Positions 49,653 to 61,274 of a stretch of 64,000 nucleotides of DNA are shown here, in pieces. The position numbers and the translations under genes were made by a program. The stretch's first letter is position 1. Each line of letters opens with the position of its first letter. This stretch comes from Ricinus communis (lineage: Eukaryota > Streptophyta > Magnoliopsida > Malpighiales > Euphorbiaceae), in contig NC_063263.1 of assembly GCF_019578655.1 (NCBI RefSeq), positions 16,367,001-16,431,000 on the forward strand. Direction: 5' to 3'. The notes under the pieces were generated by a model. The model was not told where the DNA came from. It saw only the letters and a program-made list of their open reading frames with translations, and made no database searches.

Positions 49653-50515
49653 ACCCTATACCAGGGAAAGATCACTTCAACCTTTCTTAGAAATAAAAAG
49701 GGACGTTGGACATCGTTTATAAAGCAATCAATGTATAAAATAGGCAACCGTTGCAGCTTATGTATATATACTCAAATTAACATATTGTAATCTCAAAATT
49801 CTAGAAAAAATAATAAAATCAATTTCTTTATATATATATATATATATATATATAGGTAACATCATTATGAGGTGTGGCCACTGTCACTTTCGACCCTTTC
49901 ATTAAACTTCTATTAATTACAACTGTTAAGGAAGAGAGCTTAGCTTCAACTTTAATACCCGTTTCGATACACTTTTATCGTTAACCGTTAGCCCCAACTT
50001 GGTCGAGTTTGTGTTATGTTAGCAACTGGAAAGAGATACATGGCACTTGGCAAAAGAAGGCGTTGATTATGGTGCCTAGATGTTTGATACGCAGCGTATA
50101 TTATATAATAAAGTCAAACATAAAATGGAGAATATAAACTCCAACTTAAATGGATTATATATATAATTAAAATAATTGTTTGCTATTAAGAACCTATAGA
50201 TGAGACGATAATGGTCTCTTCTAGTTTAATTAAAATCTCGAGTTTTAATTTTAGATATGCAACTGTATTAAAAACTCTTGATGAAATATGTAAAAATTCT
50301 ATGGGACACATTCTAAATTAATTTTAAATATATATATTTAGGCTGCCGGCTTAAGAACTAATACTGCATAATTAAAGAATTTATGGTTAGGTAGTTTGTA
50401 CCAATCAAGAAAATTCATGACGTGGAGTGACTTAATCAAATATGATTTTGTATCTCTTAGTTGTTTTTGACTTTCACGAATCTAAGAATTTGTATCTTTG
50501 ATGTATCTATATACA
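49653..50515. other. Intergenic, distal promoter of RLK3
   Basis: (AT)n at 49831-49854, otherwise unremarkable. The open frame starting at 50461 runs into RLK3 exon 1 but begins upstream of the conserved promoter words, so its first 39 codons are not taken as coding. Confidence 0.45.
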
Positions 50516-50538
50516 GCCAATTTGATTGCTACAAAAAT
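50516..50538 (+). promoter_or_regulatory. RLK3 core promoter, conserved with RLK1/RLK2
   Basis: 'gccaatttgattgcta' then TACAAAAAT at 50530-50538, followed by 'tcccactgcca' and 'aagcttcat' and the ATG at 50578. Order and spacing match RLK1. Confidence 0.5.
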
Positions 50539-51866
50539 CCCACTGCCATTTTCTCTGAATCAAAGCTTCATACCGTCATGGGGAAGACCAAGGCTCAGTA
50601 CTATTTAACTCTTTCCATGATGATGTTATTCTACAGTTTCTTCACAAGCCTAGTCGATGGGGTAACAAACATCAGCACTGATCAAGATGCTCTTCTTGCC
50701 CTCAAAGTTCGTATCGTTGGTGATCCTAATAGCCTATTGACAACAAATTGGTCTACTGCTACCTCTGTATGTACCTGGATAGGCGTGACTTGTGGAGCTC
50801 GCCATAACAGAGTTACAGCTTTAAATCTTTCTCACATGGGCCTCGCAGGGACAATTCCTCCTCATCTAGGAAACCTGTCATTCCTAGTATTCATCAATTT
50901 CAACAATAACAGTTTTCATGGGTCTCTGCCAATGAGCTTTCCAAATTACGCAGGATGAAAACCTTCACGTTCTCAACCAACTCCTTCAGCAGTGAGATCC
51001 CATCATGGATAGGGGCTTTCACTCATCTTCAACTATTGAATCTAAGTTCTAACAACTTTACAGGTATTCGGGTGCCTAAATATGTTTGCAGTTTTATACA
51101 TAGGTGAGCACAAAACTTCATGCGGACTAACATCTCCATCTACGTTACCATGCTATATTGCTACATTCAAAAATTACTTTCTTGCTGAGAATTGAATTGA
51201 ACCAAAAGTGATAACCAAGACAGTCTTATCTTAATTTATTTGCCTTACTTAAAACATCATTACTTTTGCTAATTGTGGACTCTATTTCTTACAGGTGTTA
51301 TCCCCACATCGTTATTCAACCTTTCAAAACTCAGTATTTTTTATTTGTCTTCTAATAATCTACAAGGTTATATTCCAGAAGCAATCGGAAATCTCTATAG
51401 CCTGAGACTTTTGTCTTTGGAGAAAAATGAATTTTCAGATTCCATACCCTCTAGTATTTTCAATATTTCTTCACTTGAGCAAATTGATTTTAGCAATAAC
51501 AGGTTTTCAGGTGCCATGCCAGCCATCTTAGTTAACAACACCATGTCTTCACTTCTGATGCTTGATTTTGGGACCAATAACCTAATAGGTCTCCTCCCGC
51601 CAAATATGTTTACCCAATTTTCTAATTTGGAAAAGTTGTATTTACATTCCAACCTATTTTATGGTCCAATTCCTTCCACTTTGATCGGATGCAAGCGATT
51701 AAAGATTCTATCTTTGTCTAACAATCATTTTGAAGGAAGAATACACAAGGATATTGGGAATTTGACCATGCTTCAAGTCTTACATCTTGCTAGCAACAAC
51801 TTCAGCGGTAGGTTTCGCTTTTGCTCTTATTCTTTTACATGTTGAAAATATATAGGCAAGAATATA

Positions 51867-52287
51867 GAAGTTGTCGGGATAATAATATGAATGGTTACTT
51901 AATTTTTTACTTAGTTTCATTTTGATTACAAAATTCTTATTTGTTTCATTTCAATCATTCAATTTAATTTTAGTTGCAATTTAGTCACATTGCCAATAAA
52001 CAATTAACATGTCACATTTTTCTTTTTTAATTATTCTTTTCTTATTGATTCATTTTGCCACGTGTCAATCTTTTATTTGCAAAGTAATTAAATTGAAATA
52101 GAATTAAAATTGAATCTCATTGTCCATGCAAATGGTCCCTCCTAAGGAAGAGAACTCTTCTGTTCCGGGCGCAGCGGCCGAGCCCTTTGCTAACTAAAAG
52201 GAAACAAATTAAAGTTTTGTGACTAAAATAAAACTAAGTGCAAAGTTTAGTAACCATTTATATTTATATCATTATCCTGAAGTTGCC
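51867..52287. mobile_element. Mutator-type MITE, 403 bp, in RLK3 intron 2
   Basis: The element spans 51876-52278. Terminal inverted repeats of about 57 bp start GGGATAAT on the left and AGGATAAT on the right (reverse complement), and share 'ggttact' and 'acttagttt'. They are flanked by 9-bp direct repeats GAAGTTGTC (51867-51875) and GAAGTTGCC (52279-52287) with one mismatch. A 9-bp duplication is the Mutator hallmark. The centre holds an unusual GC-rich patch ('gggcgcagcggccgagccc', about 52168-52186). No transposase. Confidence 0.75.
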
Positions 52288-52806
52288 TCATCTTTCTAGC
52301 TAAACATTTTTCCATTGAACAAATCTTACAATTTTATGCTGAAAAATGAAAAATTATTTATTTCCTGAATTCTTTAATTATTAGTGATAGCTAAGGGCAA
52401 TCATGGTTTGGAAGAATTCAAAGATTTGAAAATTTTTCAAACCATACCGTAACATTAAAAATTTTCATCATATGAACCGTTTCATTTTTTCAGAATAATT
52501 CGGTTCGAAGATTTGGATTTAACATAATAGTTCAATACAGAATAATACAAAATAGAGATTCAAAGAATTTTTTTTCATAAAATATCATATTATATGAGCT
52601 TAAACCATTTCAAATAAGCTTAAAAGTATATCAAAAGATTAAATCAAATATAGAAAAAATAGAAGTTAGTAAAATTACATATTACATACTTCTTTTGAGT
52701 ACTACGTAGCAAAATAATATATTACTTGATTACTTTTAATAGAAATGAATATTAAAAAAACTAGAATTTATACTTAGAGTTTGTAATTTTAGATTTGTCA
52801 TGTTTG

Positions 52807-54060
52807 GGCCAATGAATTTATAATTTTATTAGACTATAATTGCTTAATTTATTAGGTCTTTTTACATCTAAATTATAAGTTTGGACTTAATTAGTTAGAC
52901 TTAGACTTATATATATATATATACATATGTATATATACACATATGTATATATAAAAAAGTATGTAAAAAAAAATTAGATTATGTTTCCTCTTCTTTTTTA
53001 TTTGATTTGTTCATAATTTGTCTCCCCTCGATCAAAAAGAAGTATATATACATATACATATGTATATATACACATATGTATATATATATATATACATATG
53101 TGTATATACACATATGTATATATATATATATATATACATATGTGTATATGTATATATATATATATACATATGTGTATATATATATACATATATGTATATA
53201 TACATATGTGTATATACACATATGTATATATATTACATATGTATATATATACATATATTGCCAATGAATTTATAATTTTATTAGACTATAATTGCTTAAT
53301 TTATTAGGTCTTTTTACATCTAAATTATAAGTTTGGACTTAATTAGTTAGACTTAGACTTTTATGTATATATATACACATATATATATGTATATATATAT
53401 ATATATATATACATACATATATATATATTGAAACCAGCTTTAGTTCATCTCGGTAGAGTACAAGATAGTTCGATACAGTTTTTTGTATGAATAATTAATG
53501 AAATCAAGAACCATACCAAAAAATAATTCAAGTACAATTCTTTTTAGAGAAAATCAAATGGTCAACAAATATTAATTTTCGGTTCTAAATACTCTTAGTT
53601 TAGTTTTTTTAGGTCTTTTTACATCTAAATTATAAGTTTGGACTTAATTAGTTAGACTTAGACTTATATATATATATATATATGTGTATATATATATACA
53701 TATGTGTATATATATATACATATATTGCCAATGAATTTATAATTTTATTAGACTATAATTGCTTAATTTATTAGGTCTTTTTACATCTAAATTATAAGTT
53801 TGGACTTAATTAGTCAGACTTAGACTTTTATGTATATATATACACATATATATGTATATATATACACATATATATATTGAAACCAGCTCTAGTTCATCTC
53901 GGTAGAGTACAAGATAGTTCGATACAGTTTTTTGTATGAATAATTAATGAAATCAAGAACCATACCAAAAAATAATTCAAGTACAATTCTTTTTAGAGAA
54001 AATCAAATGGTCAACAAATATTAATTTTCGGTTCTAAATACTCTTAGTTTAGTTTTTTTT
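52807..54060. repeat. Duplicated block with ATATGTGTATAC-type microsatellites in RLK3 intron 2
   Basis: Unit A (about 100 bp, starting 'gccaatgaatttataatttt') lies at about 52809, 53261 and 53726, with its end alone at 53611-53665. Unit B (about 185 bp, starting 'attgaaaccagct') lies at about 53427 and 53877. The units are separated by alternating purine-pyrimidine runs of tatata, acatatgtgtat and tacacatatg words (52909-52955, 53042-53258, 53361-53426, 53666-53725, 53828-53876). Open frames here of repeated Tyr/Ile/Cys/Val are artefacts on both strands. Confidence 0.85.
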
Positions 54061-55268
54061 AGTGCAGTCTGGGATCTCTAAATTCCATATTTAGCCTTAA
54101 AGATAGTTGATAATTTTTCTTTATTCGTAGGAGACTTGATGAGCTATGGACTCGACAATAGAAAGTAGACATTCTTTTATATTCATTATAAAAGTGAAAA
54201 CTTACTTATTATGGAATAAAGAACTTAAACCTAAAATTTCTCACTCTTAAAAACAAACACACTTACCACTTAAGCTAGCTAGATCCCACATAATGTATTA
54301 GCTGATAATTAATAACGAAGATAAAAGTTTCTCAACATTTTTTAATAGTTAAATTATTGGATATAATTATTATAAGCCTTAAAAATTATGGTTCTCAATA
54401 ATCCGTGAAGCTAAGTTATGTCAAACTGAATTAATTGTAAACAGATTTAATACAATAAATAAAAAGTTTAATTATCAAAGAAATCACATATTTTATATAC
54501 TTATTTTCATATTTTGCATCTAGTTTTTATTTTTTTAATATTAATAATGTATTTTAGTATTCCTTTTGCTTTTAACCTTCGGCAAAGTTATCATCCAAGA
54601 TTTATTAACGTGGCTATAATCTCAATGATAATTAGTTAACACTAGAGTTGCTAACTCATCAGTAGACATTTTAGAAAAAAGAAATTTACTATTCATATTT
54701 GAAATTCTTGAAATACTTACTGTCATTGTAACAAATAAAAAAAAAAGAGAAAAAAAATACGAATAAGAACTAGATAATTAATTTTGATGGATAAAATATT
54801 AAAAAAATATATGATATCGAATATTCTATTTATTTATTTAAATAACATCAATTTTATGAAATGAATCAATGCTTTCAATACTGGTTCAACCCTTTTTCTT
54901 ACTATTAATATTGTCAAATTATAGTCACGGTAATAAATTTCGGTTAATTACTTTGTCAGAAGTTAAATTAAAACTAATATCAAAATATGTTATTAGAATT
55001 TTTTTAAAAAATTTAAAAGTTACATGACAAATTTAAAAATAATTTAAAATACAAAATTTATTGGTGATTAAGCCTAAATAAAATAGTAAAAGTTTATTTA
55101 GGCTAAGAAGCTTCTTAAAGTCGATCCTAAATATATTTAAGTCAATGAAGAGCTGACAAATTGGTTGGGTTTGATTCACATTCCTATTCCTTATCCATCT
55201 CATAATTAAACTGCTATTCTTGTGATTGAAAAAAATAATAATTTTTAGCGTATACTTTGACATTATAG
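54061..55268 (+). other. Rest of RLK3 intron 2
   Basis: AT-rich. The last bases ('tttgacattatag') match the acceptors in RLK1 and RLK2. Confidence 0.6.
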
Positions 55269-58073
55269 GTGCTGAGATTCCAACATCCATAGGGAACATT
55301 TTCCACATGGAGTTATTGGGACTGGCAAAAAGTGGTTTAGTTGGTCCTATACCTTCGGCCATAGGAAACTTGACCCACCTAAAAGTTCTTGATCTGTTGG
55401 ATAATGGCTTGACAGGTTTGATATCTTAAATCTGCAACTCTTTCCCGCATGAAATTTGTGCTTGAGCGTATGCATAGATTTTCTTTTTCTAATGTTATGA
55501 AAAATAAATAAAGAAACATAAATAAAACAATGGAATATGTTCAATTAAAAAATTGTTTTTTAATAATAAAATTTCTTTTATTAATTGTCTATTAATAAAG
55601 AAAAAAAATATTATTATTAAGTTGAAACTCTCTCAATAATCAATCTTTAGTTTGGGGGGTTGACACTTAGTACCGAAAATAAAAATGTCAAAATGGATTG
55701 ATTCGTTTAACAAATAAAAATAGTGTATTAGGCTTAAACCTTGGCGGGTAGAAACGGATTGATCCATTTATGACATGACTTAAAGCGTGTCATATATTGA
55801 GTTGACCTACAAACTTATTACAATATTTTAGTTACTATTTAAATAAATGTGTTATCCTATTGTGTTATATATATTACCATAATTAATTTACTTACTATTT
55901 AAGTAAATATGTTATAAGTGTCGTGTCGTGTTGTCCAATTAAGTAAACGTGTCACACGTGTTATATACTTGTAATCCGTTTAAATTTTATATTGGGCAAG
56001 GGTTGAGATATGCTGACACTATTAACAAATGGTGACTGATATTATGACAGGTGTAATTCCTGATGAGATCGGTAATCTTGCTAACCTAGAATTAATAAAT
56101 CTTGGAGTTAACCGTCTTGCTGGAGTCGTTCCCTCTGGAATTTATAATGCTTCAAAAATGATGGTAATCTCCTTATCTTCTAATCAGCTATCAGGCCATC
56201 TTCCATCGAGCTTAGGTCTCCTCCTTCCGAATCTTAGACGGCTTTTTCTTGGAGGAAATAACTTTACTGGTCCCATTCCTATTTCTCTCTCTAATGCTTC
56301 GGAGCTCACACTAATAGCCTTGCCATCGAATTCATTCTTTGGCCATATTCCTGACGAGCTTGGTAATTTAAGAAGCCTACAATATCTCTACTTGTGGGGA
56401 AATCATCTGACCATCAAATCTTTATCTTCAGGATTGAGCTTATTCAATTCTTTAACAAAGTGCAAAGATTTGAGAATTTTATATCTGCACGACAATCCAT
56501 TGAATGGCACTCTTCCAATTTCTGTTGGTAATTTATCTTCCTCTCTCGAAGTGTTATCGGCTTATCGCTGTGGAATTACAGGCACCATTCCTATAGAAAT
56601 CGGCAACTTAAGCAACTTAACATTGCTAAGTTTATATGAAAATGACTTGAGAGGAACAATTCCTGCCACAATTGGAAAATTAAGGAAGCTCCAAGCTCTA
56701 TTACTTGACCATAATAAATTAGAAGGGGTTTTCCCCCCTGAGTTATGTGATTTACAGAGTTTGGCTATTTTATCTTTAGGGGTAAATACGCTTTCTGGAT
56801 CAATTCCTTCATGCCTAGGCAATGTCGATTCTCTAAGGAATCTTTCCATGCAAATGAACAAATTTAATTCCACAATACCTTCAACTTTGTGGAGGCTTGA
56901 AAATATCCTGATCGTAAACTTATCATTCAATTCTTTAAGTGGGGCTCTCGCAGTAGATATTGGCAATTTGAAAGTTGCGACAATTATTGATTTATCAGGG
57001 AATCAATTATCAGGTCAGATCCCACCTAGCCTTGGAAGCCTTAAGGATCTATCGTCCCTTTCTTTAGCTGACAATAGATTCGAAGGCTCTATCCCTCAAT
57101 CATTTGGCGATGCCATAAGCCTGCAGTTCTTGGATTTATCTAACAATACTCTTTCTGGAGAAATTCCTAAGTACTTGGAGATACTCCGGTATCTCACATA
57201 TTTCAATGTGTCTTTCAATGAATTACAAGGAGAGATACCAAATGGAGGAGGTTTTACAAATTTATCAGCTCAGTCATTTATGGGGAACAAAGGATTCTGT
57301 GGTGCAGCTAAATTTCAAGTTCAGCCCTGTAAAACTAGAACTGATCAAGGATCAAAGGCAGGTAGTAAACTTGCATTGAGGTATGGTTTGATGGCGACAG
57401 GATTAACAATTTTGGCAGTGGCAGCTGTTGTCATTATCTTTATCAGGTCTCGCAAAAGGAACAGGCGGACAACTGAAGGATTGTTACCTTTAGCAACATT
57501 GGAAAGAATTTCATATCGAGAGCTTGAACAGGCAACAGATAAATTTAACGAGATAAACTTGCTTGGTAAAGGAAGTTTTGGGTCAGTATACAAAGGGATT
57601 TTTTCAGATGGGAGGAGTGTTGCAGTAAAAGTCTTCAATTTACAGGCAGAGGGAGCATTCAAGAGTTTCGATGTAGAGTCTGAAGTATTGCGCATGATTC
57701 GGCATCGAAATCTCGTCAAGATAATAACAAGTTGCAGTAGCGTTAACATCGAATTTAAAGCCTTAGTTCTTGAGTTCATGCCTAATCATAGCCTTGAAAA
57801 ATGGCTGTATTCTCCAAACCATTTCTTAGAATTCCTACAGAGGTTGAACATAATGCTTGATGTTGCATCAGCAGTAGAATACCTTCATCATGGTTATACA
57901 ACACCAATAGTTCACTGTGATTTAAAGCCCAACAATATCCTATTAGATGAAAATATGGCTGCTCATGTAACTGATTTTGGCATTGCAAAACTCCTTGGTG
58001 ATGAGCGCTCTTTCATACGGACCATCACACTAGCTACTGTTGGCTACATGGCACCAGGTAATGTTTCTAGTTT

Positions 58074-58788
58074 ATTCCTTGAACTTTATCTTTATCTTCT
58101 TTTATTTTACTATTAAGTTGGCCTGTGAGGGAATAAAATATAACTTTAAGAAAACTTTCAAGTATTAGAGAGAGTATTCCAATATATCAAGAAGAGTATT
58201 CAAGAGTGCTATAGATGAGCGTGTAAAATATATAATATTAATCTATTAATATGAGTGTTGCACCTGTATTAAGAATATCTTTTTAACTCGTGCATATATT
58301 TTTTATTAAATTAAATAAAGTAATTTTTTTACAAAATTCAATATATTAACTGAAATAAGTTTAGGGTTAAATTAGACTAGAATAAGAATGAGTTTTTCCG
58401 TAAAAATAAAAGGAATCAAAATAAGGAAATATGAAAATTTTAGGGCTAGTTCTAGCTATTTCAAAAATTATCTTAAAATTTATAGGTAATTGTTTTATTT
58501 GAGAAATAGTCAAATAAATAAGTTGTGTCAGAATTAATGAGACCTATCCTAAATGTAAAGAGTATTTGCGGTCGAAGATAATAGGTCAAGTCTTTGTATT
58601 TTTGCATTAAATAAATTATCATCTATACGATGAGTCCGAAAGAATGACTGTCCCATATAATAATCTACGACCCATATCGAGTTTCTAATGAATCAAAGAA
58701 ATAAATTATACCATATAATGACTTAAACATTATGAAAGATTTAATACTGTCATGGATTCAAACAAAAATTCAAAGTCTTACATGCCAA
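58074..58788. repeat. Insertion of about 710 bp in RLK3 intron 4
   Basis: Intron 4 is 100 bp in RLK1 and RLK2. In RLK3 the same sequence is split after 'tctagttt' and resumes at 'tttctatgtaaa'. No terminal repeats, coding motif or clear duplication are visible in the inserted DNA, so its class is unknown. Confidence 0.6.
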
Positions 58789-59217
58789 TTTCTATGTAAA
58801 ATATAATATAATGCTAGGCTTTTTTTATTCATCACTATTTTAATAACTAAACGAGATTCAAATGTAGAATATGGATCAGAAGGAGTTGTTTCAACCGGAG
58901 GCGATGTGTATAGCTTTGGGATTTTGATGATAGAGACCTTCACTAGCAGAAAGCCCACAGATGATATGTTTAATGAGGAAATGAACATGAAGCAATGGGT
59001 TCAAGAGTCATTAGCTGGTGGAGTAACTCAAATTGCAGACCCCAATTTGCTAAGAATTGAGGATGAACATCTTTCTGCTAAAAAGGATTGCATAATATCT
59101 ATGATGCAACTAGCCCTTCAGTGCTCTGCAGATTTACCTGAGGAAAGGCCAAATATTAGAGATGTTCTCAGCACTCTCAATCACATCAAAGTGAAATTTC
59201 TAAAGGGTATTAATTAA

Positions 59218-60328
59218 GCTAAAGTAAGACCAAAGTGGTGTAGTAGCCATGTTTGGATTTTCAACAGCATAAATGGAAGTGTCTCAACAAGACAAAGCCA
59301 GTCTCAATAACTGGAATTTTAGTGTTGATTACCATTATTTAGATGAGTATTTCAGGATTGTCAGGTAATGAAATTTTATGTATTGAAACAATTATGATAT
59401 TTATTCCCTAATACAATCAAATTCAGGTTGACCAGATCTCACTTATGATTTTAATTTAAATGGTGGATGTGGTTCTGAAAAATGCTATCAGGTACTCATA
59501 ATATAAGTGGTGGTGGTAAGACTACTGCGAGTATGATCATAATAGGCATCGTATGGAAATTAACTTTTTTTGTTAATGCAGAAAAGGCAAGAACTAAGAA
59601 ATTAGAAGTAAATAGCTCTGTCGGTGTCCAAGTTTGTCATTTTCTTTAATTGGTATTAATACCTATAATCGTTTTGTTTTAGTACCTAAACTTCAGATTA
59701 ACTAATTTACTTATGTGCCAATGTGCATGCCGGAGAAGATAATATCTTCCGTATCAGATGCTACGATAGGCTAACTGTTACCAATTCTCTCTTCTGCCAT
59801 CTTTGTTGTTCCTCGTTGATTTGTAATACATCTTCAAGAATTAGTGAGAAATAATGAAGACGGTGATAAAGAGGAGAGAAAGTAAAATTAAAAGTGATTT
59901 TCTTTAAATAGTATCCAAAATTTTTAATTTTTTTTCAAATTGTTATATGACACTGAACTATCAATTATGATTTTAATTTAATTTCTAAGATCTAAAACTT
60001 AAAAAGCTTATATATATTAACGAACTAAAATCACCAGAACATTAAAATTGAAACTTCTATTCACTTAAGCTAAGATAAAAGAGTAGAAAAGGAAACTTAA
60101 GTGATAAAACATCTTTGTCTAAGTTATATAGATAAAAAATGCTCTGGCATTCTTAAATGTAAAAACTTGCAGCTCCCAATAATGGCCTCCGCCAATAGAA
60201 GAAATAAAAAAAGAAGACGTAAATGCACAGAAAAAGCAAACAAGAAAACACCCACAAAAACCAGAATTCGGATTTGGATTATTACACTGTAAGGACATTT
60301 AATACGCAATAATCTTTAGAACATCTCA
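59218..60328. other. RLK3 3' flank and intergenic
   Basis: 59230-59550 parallels the RLK1 and RLK2 3' flanks ('tggaagtgtctc', 'caataactggaat', 'atttagatgag'). 60161-60196 parallels the RLK2 flank. The open frame at 60101-60292 is not a recognised gene. Confidence 0.5.
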
Positions 60329-61180
60329 TTACAGTATCCATCCATCTATGGCACCATAATATCTTCTCCTGCAATTCCTGCTAATGCATAGAGGAAGAAG
60401 GACACTCCAAAATCCTAAAGCATAAGAAACAAAGACAAAGGCATAAAAGAAAATAGGTTCATCAATGACTTGATTGTCCTCCTCCTCCTCCTCCTCCTTT
60501 AAATTGTTTTCTTCTTCATTTTCTGAGCATTCTTTCTTCAACGGTTCTCCACAAAGATTTGGATTGCCAATGTAGCTACTCCTAGATAACGTAGAAAACT
60601 GCTCATCAAATGGTATCCTGCCTAAAAGATCATTGTATGCTACGGTAATAGTTGAAAGAGAACTCATCCGGCTAAATTCCTGAGGAATTTGCCCTGTTTG
60701 TGTGAAAGATCCAGGCTTTCAAGTTCTCAAGATTTATGAAGGATGTTGGAAAATGGCCTATTAAAAGATTACTGGAAAAGTTTAAAGAACGAAGTTCTTT
60801 CAATTCACCGAGTTGGTCTAGAATTGTGCCTGTCAATTTCGTTAGCTAAAAGATCAACAGTCATTAAAGTAAGTCGAATTCCTTGCTAAGAATATGAATT
60901 CCCTGGTAAGAATATGAATTCCCTTTGGTGGTAAAATCAATTGGTACCCAATTAAAACCTGATTGCGACTTCTGTGTCCAAAATAAGTTGTTTTTCAAAC
61001 AAGAAGGGATGGACCTTGAGAGTTCATTATGGGAGAGATCCAAGAACTGCAACCTTTTCATTTGACATAGTTGACTTGGAATGTGTCCACTGAAATGGTT
61101 TACTCTTAAAAGGAGTGCACCTAAATCAGGAAAAATTGGCATTTGATCTGAAATTGGCAGTTGACTTGGGCTACCTACTT
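60329..61180 (-). pseudogene. LRR receptor-like protein (RLP) pseudogene, C-terminal part
   Basis: Reads from about 61180 down: QLPISDQMPIFPDLGALLL, GHIPSQLCQMKRLQFLDLSH, then after stops and frame changes (near 60850, 60710 and 60665) LTGTILDQLGELKELRSL and MSSLSTITVAYNDLLGRIP, the capping NPNLCGEPLKKEC, an acidic run (EEEEEED), a transmembrane segment (FYAFVFVSYALGFWSVLLP) and a short basic tail ending at 60329. That tail order without a kinase defines RLPs, which partner SOBIR1-type kinases in defence or development. The N-terminal half is missing and the frame is broken, so no product is expected. Confidence 0.8.
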
Positions 61181-61274
61181 GTTTGTTGTAGCACTAACCA
61201 ACTGATCATAAAGTGGTTGCCTTATTGCTGCTTTCAGATTTAGGATATGATAATCACATTTTTAACACATGCTC

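Larger units (their letters stand above)
50578..59217 (+). pseudogene. RLK3: LRR receptor-like kinase with one frameshift in exon 1
   Basis: Exons 50578-51063, 51295-51807, 55269-55415, 56051-58057 and 58868-59217. Exons 2, 3, 4 and 5 are the same lengths as in RLK2 (513, 147, 2007, 350 bp) and fully open. Exon 1 lacks one C in a CCC run near 50939-50941: after FHGSLP the frame shifts and stops at 50956-50958, although the old frame resumes with the family sequence. Signal peptide, LRRs, transmembrane (LMATGLTILAVAAVVIIFI), and non-RD kinase ([23 protein letters not shown]) are otherwise complete. With the frameshift, only about 125 residues would be made. The lesion is a single homopolymer loss, so a sequencing error or a functional allele is a real alternative. 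Introns 2 (3461 bp) and 4 (810 bp) are enlarged. Confidence 0.88.

Noticed and set aside
50461..50577. Upstream extension of the RLK3 reading frame
   Set aside because: It runs through the conserved promoter words; RLK1 and RLK2 start at the MGK/MEK position, which also gives a proper signal peptide.
52979..53307. Several overlapping Tyr/Ile/Cys/Val repeat open frames on both strands
   Set aside because: They are translations of the tatata/acatatgtg microsatellite and appear in every frame.
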